A stretch of 64,000 bases of DNA from positions 806,001 to 870,000 of the forward strand of contig JAWWNJ010000067.1 of assembly GCA_037176885.1 (NCBI GenBank), written 5' to 3'. Positions 34,767 to 46,073 of this stretch are shown here, in pieces. The notes beneath the pieces were generated by a model, which had not been told where the DNA came from, did not search any database, and saw nothing but the letters and a program-made list of their open reading frames with translations. Source of the DNA: Favolaschia claudopus (lineage: Eukaryota > Basidiomycota > Agaricomycetes > Agaricales > Mycenaceae). The first letter of the stretch is position 1, and every line of letters starts with the position of its first letter. The translations under genes and the position numbers were made by a program.

Positions 34767-34814
34767 GATGCAGTCGAACGGCGCTGAAATTTTTCATAAC
34801 ACCTACTTTTACTA

Positions 34815-37026
34815 ATGATCCACCGCTCCCTCACCGGCCTCCTGGCCCTTCTCTCCGTCGTCTCATGCACTCCCTTCACTCGTCGACAAAGTCCCCCGCC
34901 GGGCTTCACCAACAAAGGCCCTGCTCCCGACTCCGAGCAATTGCTGCTGAAGTTCGCGTTGACTTCTAACAACCTCGCGGGTTTGGAGGAGAAGCTTGTC
35001 TCGATTTCTACGCCTGGGAATCCTGATTTCAGACAGTGGCTTTCGAAGGAGGCGGTTCGTCTGCCTCTTATTCCCATCTCAATTCTCAACATTATATTGA
35101 TCGCAACGAACGCTTCCAGGTCAAATCTTACGTCCAGCCGTCCAACGAAGCCATCGACGCTTTCAACAACTTTGTCTCCAGGAACGGATTGGCGTCCGCC
35201 GTTATCTCTCCCAACGAGGATTGGATGTCTCTAAACCTCACTGTCGGCGCGGCGAACAAGCTCTTCAATGCGGATTACCAAGTCTTCACTGCCGAAGGGC
35301 TAGACGGTGACATCATACGCTCGCCCTCCCTCTCGATCCCTTCCGAGCTCGCCGACTACGTCGATCTCATCCACCCCGGCACGGCGTTCTTCTCGTCCCC
35401 TGCTGTCAGCGCCGCAGGCTTCGCTCCTCGAATTCACCAAATCCCATCTCGGCATCTCGAGGGACAAATTAAGCGCGCCGAACCCCTTGCCGCCTCCTCA
35501 TCCGAGGCCCCCTGCGATGTTTTGATGACGCCTGCCTGTTTGCTTGAGCTATACGGCCTCCCGTCGACCCGTGCCACGCAGGAGAATAACGCCATCCTGG
35601 TCACCGGCTACTTCGATGTCAAGCCCAATCGGACAGGTCTTTCGGTGAATTATCAGCGTTTTCTCATTGTTTCTAATAAATAATGTTGACTGATGTTCTC
35701 CTCTTCGCAGACCTTCCTCGAAACCTTCCGCGCAGACATATCGCCAAACACTACTTATGATCTCATTCAAATCGCCGACGCAACAAACGATACTATAGAG
35801 GGACTCGGAGGCCTTCAATTGGAAGCTGATCTCGATGTTCAGTACACTATCGGTGAATTGATTCGTTCTCCAGTTACTTTGAGGCTTTTGTTGATTCATA
35901 GTATCAAATCAACAGGTCTCGCGACGGATGTCCCCGTTCAATTCCTCTCCGCCGGCATAGCTCCGTTGAACGAAGCAGTTGACGGGCTCGCTACATCGTT
36001 TTTGGATTCCGTTATGTACCTTGAAGGACTCGACACTCCACCCCCGGTTGTGACGACTTCGTATGGACCCTTGGAAAAGAGCTTCGACGCGGCGATGGCC
36101 AGGTGAACTCAATCACTATTCCGCAGGGCTAATTATCTGACTGTGACATTCACCCTCCAGGAAAATCTGTAACAGCTACATGGCTCTTGGCGCCCGCGGA
36201 ATTTCCATGCTATTTGCTTCGGGCGACGTACGTTTCTCCATCTCCCCCACATCTTTCCAGTGCGCTAATCAATCAACTTCACCTTAACAGGGCGGCGTTC
36301 GCGGCAGCCACGATGACAGCAGCACCGGCATCTGCGAAAGCAACGACTTCCTCGTCGTCTTCCCCGCCTCCTGCCCCTACGTCACCTCCGTCGGCAGCAC
36401 ATCCTCCCTACTACCCGAAGTCGGCACCAACTTCACCGGCGGCGGTTTCTCCAACGTCTTCCCCCGGCCGTGGTACCAGCTTAACACCACCATCAACGAG
36501 TTCCTCGTTACCCTCCCCGAGGACTTCCCCGGGCAATTCAACAGCTCTGGACGCGCGTATCCGGACGTTTCAGTCCAGGGAGATAATTTGCCCACCAGAT
36601 ATAACGGGCGGTGGTTGACTACCGGAGGAACGAGCTTCTCGTCGCCTATATTCGCGTCGATTGTGGCGCTGGTTAATGAGAGGTTGATTGAGGCGGGGAA
36701 GCCTGTACTTGGGTTCCTCAATCCTTGGATCTACGCGAACCAGGACGCTTTCACGGATATTACAGAGGGGCATAACTCCGGATTCGAGTGCCCTACAACG
36801 TCGGTGAGTTTATATCCCATTCCTCTCTTTTTCTTCTCGTTTCTCAAGTTCGTTCTCTATACTTACTTCTTCTTCAGGTTGCGTTCAATGCTACGAAAGG
36901 TTGGGATCCGCTCAGTGAGTCCCGCTTCCTGTCATTCGCTCAAACGTACAATACTAACACTCCTATCTAGCTGGCGTTGGGTCTCCCGTGTTCGACAAGC
37001 TTCTTGCCGCTGCTTTGAAAGCCTAG
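34815..37026 (+). CDS. Secreted sedolisin (S53 tripeptidyl-peptidase), paralogue B
   Basis: The ATG at 34815 is followed by a signal peptide and the same pro-region as paralogue A (FRQWLSKEAV, then KSYVQPSNEA after the first intron). Active-site segments are LEADLDVQYT (Glu and Asp), LFASGDGG (Asp) and GGTSFSSPIFAS (Ser). The calcium-binding end is FTDITEGHNSGFECPTTS, then GWDPL, with the stop TAG at 37024-37026. All catalytic residues are present and exon phases close, so the enzyme should be active. It would work outside the cell in acid protein breakdown together with paralogue A. Intron positions are shared between the two genes, supporting duplication of a whole gene rather than retroposition. 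Confidence 0.92.
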
Positions 37027-37538
37027 AGTGCTGATTCTGCATAACCTACCTTAGTGATACATAACCCATAATGATTATCAAACGTTCATTGTTCACAAAA
37101 CAGGGCTTGGGCGAATCAATCAAGCATGAGGATTTTCCTCAAACTCAAGGGCTCTGCATATGGCATGGGGCGAAGATGATTTTCCAATTCAAGATCGAGA
37201 ATGTAGTCCTTTAGAACAGCAACCTCATATGGGACATTGTTCGTCGTGCGCAGCGCAAGTCTCGAAGGGATTACTAGCATGGAGTGGTGGCAGCAGCTGC
37301 CGCGGCGACTCGATTCTCACGGTTGAGATTTCGTACAGTTGAATTCGAGATGTGAATAAGACTTGCACGTCCAAAATGCGACTAGCCAACGTCGTCAAAT
37401 AATCAAAGCCTTTTGTCTTGCATTGTACGCCACATGTACACCTTGTCCACACGCCCAACCAAACAAACAAACAAACAAATCTTTCAAACCCAACCCTCAT
37501 CATCTTTCATCGTTGCCACCGGACCTACCTATCCAAGC
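37027..37538. other. Upstream region of the NLS-repeat gene; short (AAAC)n run
   Basis: There is no gene here. An AAACAAAC microsatellite occurs at about 37464-37480. A GTTGCCACC site lies 26 bases before the ATG at 37539. Confidence 0.45.
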
Positions 37539-39746
37539 ATGCAGCCCCCTACGACCTCCGAATCCAAACAACTCCTCGTCAATGCCCACGATCTCTTCGA
37601 CCAAGCACGCGCGATCAAGACGCGGGTGGAATCTGCGACCGAATCTCACAAGTTGCCACCGGCGGAGCTTCGATTCGGTGAGGATGCGGGTGGCAGTGGA
37701 AGCGATAGAAGCGGGAGTAGGGAGAATGAGAACACGAGTCGAGGTAGTATTATCGTTGTTGCCACCCAGGCCGGTGGCAAGCATTTCGAGCTCGAAGTAC
37801 ATCGCGCAGGCATGGACAAAGGACGAGCGCTAGCGATAGCGTTGGACGGATTGAAGGAGAAGCAGAATCAGCCGGATACGGATACTGCCTCCCAATTCGT
37901 CGAGCGTGCCGGTGGCAAAAACGGCGATCCCGAAACTCGACTCCACGGCGACCACGCAGACAAAGGTGGAGTAGCGCCACTCGACCCCTTGCAAATGCAA
38001 AGTGTTTACGACGAAGCTCACAAAAGGCTTGCGATCGTAGAACGAGCGCTCCCGAGCTCAGTACCGCCGCCATCTTCGAGTCGGATTGTTGATGATCATG
38101 GGAGCTACGGTGGCGGGAATGGTGAGTGGCGCTCAGTATTGTGTTCGATGATTTGATAGCTTACCATAATGACTCCCCGCTCAGCTGCGTCCTCGAGCCA
38201 GGAAGTACCCACACGCCTAGCACACCACCCATCCGAAACCCTATCAAAACTTTTGAACGCAAATGACGCGGAGAATCCACACCGCCCGTACGAACCCCCA
38301 AGCGCTGAAGACCGCGAGCTCATTCTGAGCTTCCTCCTTGAGGTCAGATCGGACGCATTCACGAATTCGAATTCAACAACACCTTATCCGACATCAGCCA
38401 TTGCCGAGAATGCGAGCGAGGTGTGCCAGTGGTCCGACGAAGACGGGGTATATGAACTCGAAGACGGATATTACGAAGACGAACCCGCGACGGACTCTGC
38501 GGCTTCCCCAGGCCTTGTCAATGGGCATAGCATCGAATCTCTCTACGAGGCGGCCTTGGGAGAGTCCGGCGCAGTCGGGCTACACGAGTCCGTTGACGAT
38601 GACAGCGCCGACGACGACTCGGAGCTCCCTGCTGGTGTTACGCCAAATCCAAAACGCAAATACGTCAGCCCAGTGAATTCCGTGATCGAGTGGGATATCG
38701 AGGGCGAGGACGAGGATGCAGTGTCTACGAACGACGACGACAGCGATTACGTGGACGGCGCCGCCGCACCGAAGCGCCGGCGCGTCAGCTCTGGATTGAA
38801 GTACAAGAAAGATGTCTCTGGGGGAAAAACATCCGCTAATTCGAAACCGAGACAGAAAGACAAAACCAGCTCCAAGAAGCTGCCATCGTCGAAAACGCGC
38901 AGGGCGAAAGACTCCACTGCCGAGCCCGAGCCTGCGTGCATCGATGAGCGTGTCGTCGATGAGAGCGACGACAAGCTCCCCGTCACTTCAAAGCGGAAGT
39001 ACTCGTCCTCCAGCCCGGAGCCGACCATTGACACAGACTCCGGGTCCGAGTGGAATGGTGATGGTGATGAAGAAAGTTCCGAGTCGTCGTCGTTGACTGA
39101 AGAAAGCGAAAGTGATAGCGAGAGCAAGAACGATGACGACGCCGCCTCCGCCTCCGCGCCCAAACGCCGACGGGTCGATTTGAATTCCAAATCCAAGAAA
39201 GGTCTCGTTGCGGTACGACGAGGGAAAGATGAAGAAAGTTCCGAGCTGTCGTCGTTGACCGACGAAAGTGATAGCGAGAGCGATGTGGGTACCGCCTCCG
39301 CCTCTGCGCCAAAACGCCGAGGGGTCAGTTCCGGGTCTAAGAAAGCTGTCGCGACACGACAAGGGAAAGCCGCAGCCGCTGAGACAAAGAAGAAGTCATC
39401 GTCGAGCGTCCGGAAACAAAAAAGCAAGACCAAAAATGAGAACGAATCCTACTCCGAATCCAATACCGCCCAAGTCAAGCGCGTAACCTGCCCAATCTGC
39501 TCCGCCCGCATGACCGGCCCGCACCTGCGACGGCATCTGCAGTCGCACCGCCCAGAGGAGGAGCAGGCAAAGTGCCCAGCGTGTGGGGCGAGGATGCGGC
39601 CGCGGTCGTTGAGGCGGCATCTACTTGGGGAGGGGAAGGTGGGGCCGAGGTGTCGGGAGGGGGAGGAGGCGAGGAAGAGGGCTTGGGAGGTGGTGGTTGA
39701 GGAGAACAGGCGGAATTTGGGGGGGGTGGCGAGGGCGAGGGGGTGA
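37539..39746 (+). CDS. Acidic nuclear-type protein with repeated NLS-like motifs and two C2H2-like fingers
   Basis: Two exons (37539 to about 38122, then about 38185 to 39746) join through a GTGAGT..CTCAG intron to give about 715 residues. The ATG at 37539 is preferred over an upstream in-frame start. The N-terminal third is low complexity with no domain. The middle has three copies of an acidic Ser/Glu/Asp run followed by SAPKRRRV-type motifs and Ser/Lys stretches; PKRRRV resembles a classical nuclear localisation signal. The C-terminus holds CPICSARMTGPHLRRHLQSH and CPACGARMRPRSLRRH, C2H2-like fingers, the second incomplete. A nuclear DNA- or chromatin-associated role is inferred. The family was not recognised. 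Confidence 0.7.
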
Positions 39747-40672
39747 GAGTTGAGGTGCGGGTTACACGGTGGTATAGATGAGGATAAAGATACCAAGTTA
39801 GTAGAATATCGTGTTCAGAGAATTATATGAATACCTCTTTTTCTTCCATGTACATTGGGATTGCTGTCGCGTCGTGGTTTCGGCAAACGAGGAGGTGCAG
39901 TGATCGCATAAAGACATCTAGCGCGCTACCAGAGGAGATCACATCGTTCTCTTGCCTGAAATCATAGCACGCAGCAGCCGTAGGTTCGTAAGCAGCCATA
40001 GTTGGTGCGGGGTGGGCAGGCCGGCTATGGAAGGCAGAGTCAGTACACCGTACGGCAAACAGCGCAACAACACGGACCTTTGAGAACTACGCAGACACAA
40101 ACGATGGCGCATCAAACCCCCCTATTCCCGCCGTTCCCCTTCTCATTCCCTTCATGGGGCACTGGGCCAGCGCATAGAATAATAGCGGTAGTCGAGTCGC
40201 AGGAGCTGCGGCGGCGGCGGGGAGGGCGTACGGAGGGTTAGAAAAGAGGGGGACCTCAATAGTAGGATGCGGGAAGGAGAGGGAAGAGATGAGCGAACGG
40301 CGGCGTCGACAGGGCGGGGACGCGGCGTGGGCGAGTCGGAGGGGCGACTAGGATGGAGGCGGTGGGCCCGTGGAACTTAAGGCAAGGATTGGGCTAGAAG
40401 GACATCGTCACGATGCCAGCTCCGATCGTCGTCGCGCTGCCTTGCCTGCGGAATGTACTGGGCTTCTCCAAGACGGCTTTGACAGAGCTTTCAGCGCGGC
40501 CACCCACAACGGCGGAGAGCTCATCGTCACTGCCCGGTGCCAACGTCGAGGAAGACATCGACTGACATCGAGAGATTGTTTGGTCACCGGGGCACGTGCT
40601 GTCCAACATTGATGATCATTTGATCGATATGCACAGCACACATGGACAAACACCCTCTTTGATCACTCCCCC
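39747..40672. other. No gene seen
   Basis: GC-rich stretch of 0.9 kb upstream of the third coiled-coil gene. No open frame has support. Confidence 0.5.
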
Positions 40673-41569
40673 ATGAAGCCCGACCCTATCGACCTCTCCG
40701 ACGCCCTCCTCGCCGCCGCGCAACTCAAAGTCAAGGAAGCCGTTGAAGCCGCGCGCGCCTCAGCTACCACCAGCAGCAGCGCCCATCGGGTGGCAGAGGC
40801 ACGATGCAGAGCCCTCGAGGCGGAGATTCATAATCTCAAGAAGACCCGCGATGCACAGGCCGTGGAAATCATTAACAAAACCGATAGGATCTCTCACCTA
40901 ACGCTGGAGATGAAGGAGAAGGATGCGTCCATTGCTAAATGGTCTGAGAAGTACGCGAAACTTGAGGAGGAGAAGCGGAGGCTGGAGGAGGAGGCTGGAG
41001 ATCGCGCGCGGTTGGACCAAGAGCGGACGGCGGTGTTGATTGAAACGCGCGACTCGCTTCAACGTTTGGTGGACTTGCAGTCTGGCTCAAATGGCGGTAC
41101 TCCTTCGCGTTCTGGACTTGCCAATGCCGTGTCCTCAGGCTCTCGACACAAGCGGATTCTCGATAGTGATGATGACGAGCCATCCACCCGTATCGGAGGC
41201 CTCACTCGGCACCAGCTGGTACGGCAGAAACGGATTTGGGACTCCCCCGTCGACGATCCGCTTGACCCCCTTCCCCGGTATGTTCTGTCCTTTCCTCATC
41301 CAATATAACAAAAACCTGACCCCGAGCATGCTCCTAGGACTACGTCCAATGCCACTGTTGGGACGTCGTCCCACATCGGAGGCTCCACTCGGCTCCAGCT
41401 ACTACACCAACGGACCTTGCCGGGAATCCGAGATCCCTTGACCTACGATGATTACGCGTCAAAAATCTGGTAACTTATGTCCTTTCCTCATCCAACAATA
41501 CAAGAATCTGACCCGGAACATGCTCCTAGGACCACGACGACACGTAAAAGACGCAAAACTCAATCATAA
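40673..41569 (+). CDS. Coiled-coil, acidic-tail protein (family member 3) with duplicated intron-exon unit
   Basis: Exons 40673-41277, 41338-41469 and 41530-41569 encode 258 residues. The N-terminus (DALLAAAQLKVKEAVEAARA) and long coiled coil resemble members 2 and 4, and the coil ends TRDSLQRLVDLQ. Then comes LDSDDDEPSTRIGG. Exon 2 repeats the end of exon 1 in weaker form (SHIGGSTRLQLLHQR against TRIGGLTRHQLVRQK). Both introns are 60 nt and similar to each other, so a 192-bp unit appears to have been duplicated in tandem. The last exon adds a basic TRKRRK end. If intron 2 is retained, a stop follows at once (41471). A nuclear structural role is inferred, not shown. Confidence 0.65.
41278..41529 (+). 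repeat. Tandem intron-exon duplication, 192-bp unit
   Basis: Introns 41278-41337 and 41470-41529 are both 60 nt and share GTCCTTTCCTCATCCAA and GCTCCTAGGAC. The exon between them is 132 nt (44 codons) and resembles the 132 nt before the first intron. Confidence 0.75.
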
Positions 41570-42726
41570 TTGCATCAGACTGCTTGTAAGTACGTCAAAG
41601 TTACTGCATAAATCTCAGACTGACACTATCCAGATCTTACTTACTTGCACCTCGAGTGCCTTACCGTCGCCTCTGTATTATCATCGAAAATCTGTCACTT
41701 GCGCCGCACGCTTGTACCACCTCGTTTCTGTCTCCTCACCACAATCCAATCCAATCATATCACATCAACGCAAATCTGCGCCTGTACCACTCAACACATC
41801 CCCGCGTGTCAGCAATTTGAACTTCTGACTTTCCCTTTCCCTCTCCTTCCCATGTTGCCTTTTCTTCTTCTTTTAGCTCGCTTGCCTTCCCCGGCCCGTT
41901 TCCCCTTGATCTTGACTCTGGATTGTCATCTTCTTGTGTTCCTACTGTCTGGCTCATTCCAACTGTCACGGCGGTCTGTTGGGTCCGCACTTTGAAATCA
42001 CTTGATTTCGGCTGGACTAATCGAAGGCAGAAACATCGCGGAAGCATTTCTTCTCGTCGGTGCGTAAGAATTGATCCAATACGAAGGTCCTACGTTGACG
42101 CAGTACTGACTTCCGACAACATCTCCCTCTCAAGGTTTGAGTTCGCGTCCTTGTCTACGAAGCTGAGTTACGCTTTCGTCTCATTTTGCGATGTAGCTTA
42201 GCTTTACTTCAGTTCAAGGCTTTTCAGACAATTCCAACGCTGACGCCACCCTTCTGTGTCACTGGACGCAAATCCAGCAGCGTCGCTTCCATCATGAAGA
42301 TCTTCGCAAGTAAAAATTCTCTTCCACCAGCGTCGGTGCTCTGATGTATCCCAATCCACAGTTAGCGAGCGCACTGTTGCGCGTCTTCGTTTCATAAATC
42401 AAATCACGAATAACGCTTTTCGCGGTTAACTTGGGGACTAACCTATGATTTTGAGTTGGAAAATCCGGACTCGGAGACGCACTGCGATACTAAAACCATG
42501 AGTAGGATTCTGACGACGTGCAATGGTGAGTGCTTCATGGTTTCTCAAGGTTCCCCGTGTACCGCTCAACTTGAAACCATGCTTATTCAAACATGAAAAC
42601 ATACTACTGAACAAACTCGTTGGGCATATACATGGCAGATGGCAATGTAACACATCGTGGATTACTCCACGTTTTCGTCCTCTCACTTCGCCTCGTACAA
42701 ATTTTCTGCCAATATTCACACTGCGT
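41570..42726. other. No gene seen
   Basis: This is the gap between convergent family members 3 and 4. Open stretches lack support. Pyrimidine-rich runs occur near 41830-41900. Confidence 0.5.
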
Positions 42727-44014
42727 TCACTCATCCGACCCCACCCTCCGGCGCTTTCGGGCTGGGTCAACCTTATCGCTGCTCCGAGTCATAACGCGCG
42801 TGTTCATTGACGATTTGGCAGCAGTTTTGCGCGACCGCAACGGATATTTGCGCCGCAGCGCATCCGAGACCGAGTCGCTACTATCTGAGTCGGATTCTCC
42901 TTGCGCTCCATCTGCCTCCTCGGACTCAGACTCGGAGCTCGGTGACAATGACCTGCCAAACCAAGAATATTAATGAGGCGTTACCAATATCATTTCAAGG
43001 GTATCGATTTAGAGTAAGGATGCAGACTCACGTTAGATCGTCTTCGTCGTTCCCGGAAGGATCACACTTGTCGGGGCTCTGGTTCCCTTCGGACGATTTA
43101 TTCTGGATCATCGAGTGAGGATTCAGAGTGATCTTGGCGTCAGATGCTTCAACCGAATTTAGTACTTGAGCTGCGGTTGAATCAACTCAACATAAATACA
43201 AACCTTCGCTGTTGGGTTTGTCTCTAGACGTGGATTCAGGCGAGGATTCTGAGGAATGAATAAGCGTTCAATGTGGTCGAGCGAGTGCCAGTGCCCTACC
43301 CAAGTCCGGGGAGGAGGGAGTTGGAAACGGCAATTTTCGTTTCAAGGCTCCCGGAGACTGAGCACTACCTTGAATCTGCGTCTGCGTCTGCGCGCCCTCG
43401 TCCATGCCCTCCTCGAGACTCTGAAGCGATGCCAAGAGAGCCGTGCGCTTACGAGCGCGCTCTGCAATTTCAGCCTGGAGGTTTGAATTCGTGGCTTGCA
43501 GATCCACGATGAATGCGTCCTTCTCAGCAACAACCCTCTCCTTTTCAGCGATCTCCGCAGCGTGACGCTGGCAAGTCATATCACTGTCTCTGAGGAGCTG
43601 AATGATTTTGGCCCATTGACGATTCAAACTGTTCTCCGCATCCTGAGCTTTGGCCTCAAGCTCGGAGATTTTGCCCTTCAGCTCATTCACCAGCGCATCC
43701 TTATCCGCCACCACAGCCGCATACCACTCGCTCTCCGCACGGAGCCGGCGCAGCTCATCAATCCCACTCTCGCGAATGACGCTCTCCGCATCGCACCGCA
43801 TCTGGAGCTTCTCATTCGCTTTGGTCAGTTCATCGATCTTCCTCTGCAGGTCTTTCTGCAATGCCTCCGCAACTGAGAGGGCATCAGCAGCGGGTTCTTG
43901 CGCTACCTCAATGGCACGGTGCACGCTTCGATTTGCGAGAGCGAGGAGCTCTTCCGTGCTGAATTGCGTGAGGTCCAAAGCTGACTTGGAATCCAGGTTC
44001 ATCGTGGGTAGCAT
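42727..44014 (-). CDS. Coiled-coil, acidic-tail protein (family member 4)
   Basis: Four exons fit exactly: 44014-43300, 43248-43204, 43170-43032 and 42952-42727, giving 374 residues. The N-terminus has ELLALANRSVHRAIEVA, close to member 2. A coiled coil covers roughly residues 45-220 and ends LLASLQSLEEG. The region after it is Ser/Pro-rich, then strongly acidic (SSESESEEADG, SDSDSSDSVSD), then basic (RRKYPLRSRKTAAKSS and ARKRRRV), a plausible nuclear signal. It is the longest member and faces member 3 tail to tail. No enzymatic motif is seen. Function is unknown. Confidence 0.72.
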
Positions 44015-44646
44015 GAGAGAGCCTCAGAGAGGTGGGATAGCTTACGTATGTATCCTAAGCTCATTTGAAAATAATATAACCAATTCTCTGTGCGCCGCCT
44101 TACCCGCAACACTCATGACGACGGGTGTCAAACGGGTGTTGATTGAATTTAACTTAAACTTCGAGTGATTTGATTTGACCGCCTCGAGGATGAACCCAGT
44201 CTCGTTCTTCGGCGAGTAGTCGGACTCAAAGTGTAAGTCAGAAAATGAAAAGGACGATGCCTGAATATTTAAATTACAGCTTCACTCGGCGGAAGGGCAA
44301 AGGACACGATTGGAATCTTCAGGTCAAGCGGGAGATCCCGTAAGATTCCCACGGTTGAAAATTACTACCGCGACGTGCTTGAGAGTTCTTTATCCGCAAA
44401 TGAGCGAGAAAGAGGTACAATTAGAATGCAAGCTCTCTGTACATGTTCGTTTTGATGGAGGAAATGGGAATAATTCTTGGTGACGAAAAAATCTGTACTT
44501 AAATTCGGCCTGGAGACCTCATTGTACTTCGAGCTGTCGCACTCATTTGACGAGAAGCGTGTATTCACTGGTCTAGTGTTCAATAAACTCTCTACAATAT
44601 TGTACAACTATCCGCTTTGCGGCGATTCTGAAACTCTAGCGCTCCT
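44015..44646. other. No gene seen; one motif copy
   Basis: No supported coding sequence. The 16-bp motif occurs at 44344. Confidence 0.5.
44344..44360 (+). repeat. Dispersed 16-bp motif copy 4 (GATTCCCACGGTTGAAA)
   Basis: Full match to the shared core, in intergenic DNA. Confidence 0.6.
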
Positions 44647-46002
44647 TCAAGGACAAAATTCGATCGTATAATCCGCCTTCTTCGAGGCCGCACAATAATG
44701 CAACGCTCCTGAAGATTCATCATACGCGTATGCGTACGTCGCCGGGCACGGCTTCTTGAAGTAGTTATAGTATTGAACGCCGGAACTCGGGCAGGTCCCA
44801 GGTTTGTCATGTGAGCCGGTGCAGCAATTCGGGGAGTTATCTATTTGATTTGTTGAACGCATGACGGTAAGCTGGCGGCAATGGATCAAACTTGAAGAAC
44901 TCACTGGGGTCTGGATCAAGATTGGCCGCACAGGCGCTCTTGCATCCCGCTATTTTCCCGCTCGAGTCTTTGACAATGAGCGGGGAAGGGCCTGGAAGGC
45001 AGATTTCATTGTCAGTTCGGAACTGAAACTGGTTATGATGAAGGACGCATACAGTTTGGGTTCAGATCGCTTGAGCAGGTCGGTTGGTCGCACCTATATA
45101 AAAAAAAGGTCATCCATCTTGTAAAGCCTGACTTGGTGAGACTAGGTCGCACCCGACGCTGTTTGTAATTCGCATGGGGATGTTAAAACCATCCTTTAGG
45201 GATACTGATTTGCGATACCCTCAGTCTTGTCCGAATTGAAAGAGGTTTCAACACATACCATCATAGTTGTCTGTTGTTCCCCCACCGGAGAGAGTAAACT
45301 CCGCTATGCTCGCAGGAGGAACTCCCTACACACGCCAAGTCAAAATTAAAATACCGTATATAGTCACTAACATTGTACACACCGTGCCTGAGGTCTTACT
45401 GCATTCACTATTTGAAATCAATCAACTATTAATATTAGCTGGAAACAAAGAGCAACCGAACGCACAGTCCTCCGTTGCAGCCCCCAGTGATGCAAGAATT
45501 AGGACCGGAGTTTCCACCGCCAAAGTTACATTCGGTACGGCCCTAATTAATCTGACGGTAAGAACCGGCTACTCCTGCGAGAAGAAAATACAAAATACAT
45601 ACCCAAATACGTCCAGCAGTCCAATTATCTGGAACCGAAAACCGAACTTGCGAACCGGGGTTGGCCTTCCACCTTCAAAATTCAAATGATTAAGTACATT
45701 CGTCGCTGTCAATATTATGGCCTGTGAGGACATTTCATCATACATACCCGGTTGCGTGGTCGGGGGAGGGAGCGGCGGTTCCATTCGGCTTACGTTGAAT
45801 GTATATCTACGAATTTCGAAACGGAGGTCAATTGGAGTGGGTATCATGATCAAAGAGAATTTAAAAGAAAGACGATACATACCGCAGGCCACACGGTGTA
45901 AGAGCAGCTGTTCTTGACGGTGAATGTACGGGCTGAAGCAACGCCGACGGTGGCTACAGCAAGAGTGATGAATGGTACTGATACAGAGAGCTTCATGATC
46001 AT
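44647..46002 (-). CDS. Secreted thaumatin-like protein
   Basis: The gene is cut into about nine exons, all joined here in frame. The ATG at 46002 (or 45996) opens a signal peptide, then RTFTVKNSCSYTVWPA. Later segments are SFVPDN-like VRFSVPDNWTAGRIW, CITGGCNGGLEC, GVPPASIAEFTL, DGFNIPMRI, CKSACAAN, CCTGSHDKPGTCP, YFKKPCPATYAYAYDE and the FCP end. These are the landmarks of family GH64/TLP-superfamily thaumatin-like proteins, with the cysteine set for disulfides. Fungal members are secreted; some bind or cut beta-1,3-glucan in cell walls. A 58-nt intron (45151-45094) is bounded by GGTGCGACC repeats. All motifs present means the gene is probably intact. Confidence 0.9.
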
Positions 46003-46062
46003 GATGAAAGTTGGTCGGGTTGAATTGAAGTGAAGTGGAAATTGGAATGCGACTCTGGCAGC

Positions 46063-46073
46063 TCTTTTATACC
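46063..46073 (-). promoter_or_regulatory. TATA box of the thaumatin-like gene
   Basis: The minus strand reads GGGTATAAAAGAGC, about 65 bases before the ATG. Confidence 0.6.

Noticed and set aside
38747..39433. Long minus-strand open frame opposite the NLS-repeat gene
   Set aside because: It is the antisense shadow of a Ser/Asp/Glu-rich coding exon, with no start context or domain.
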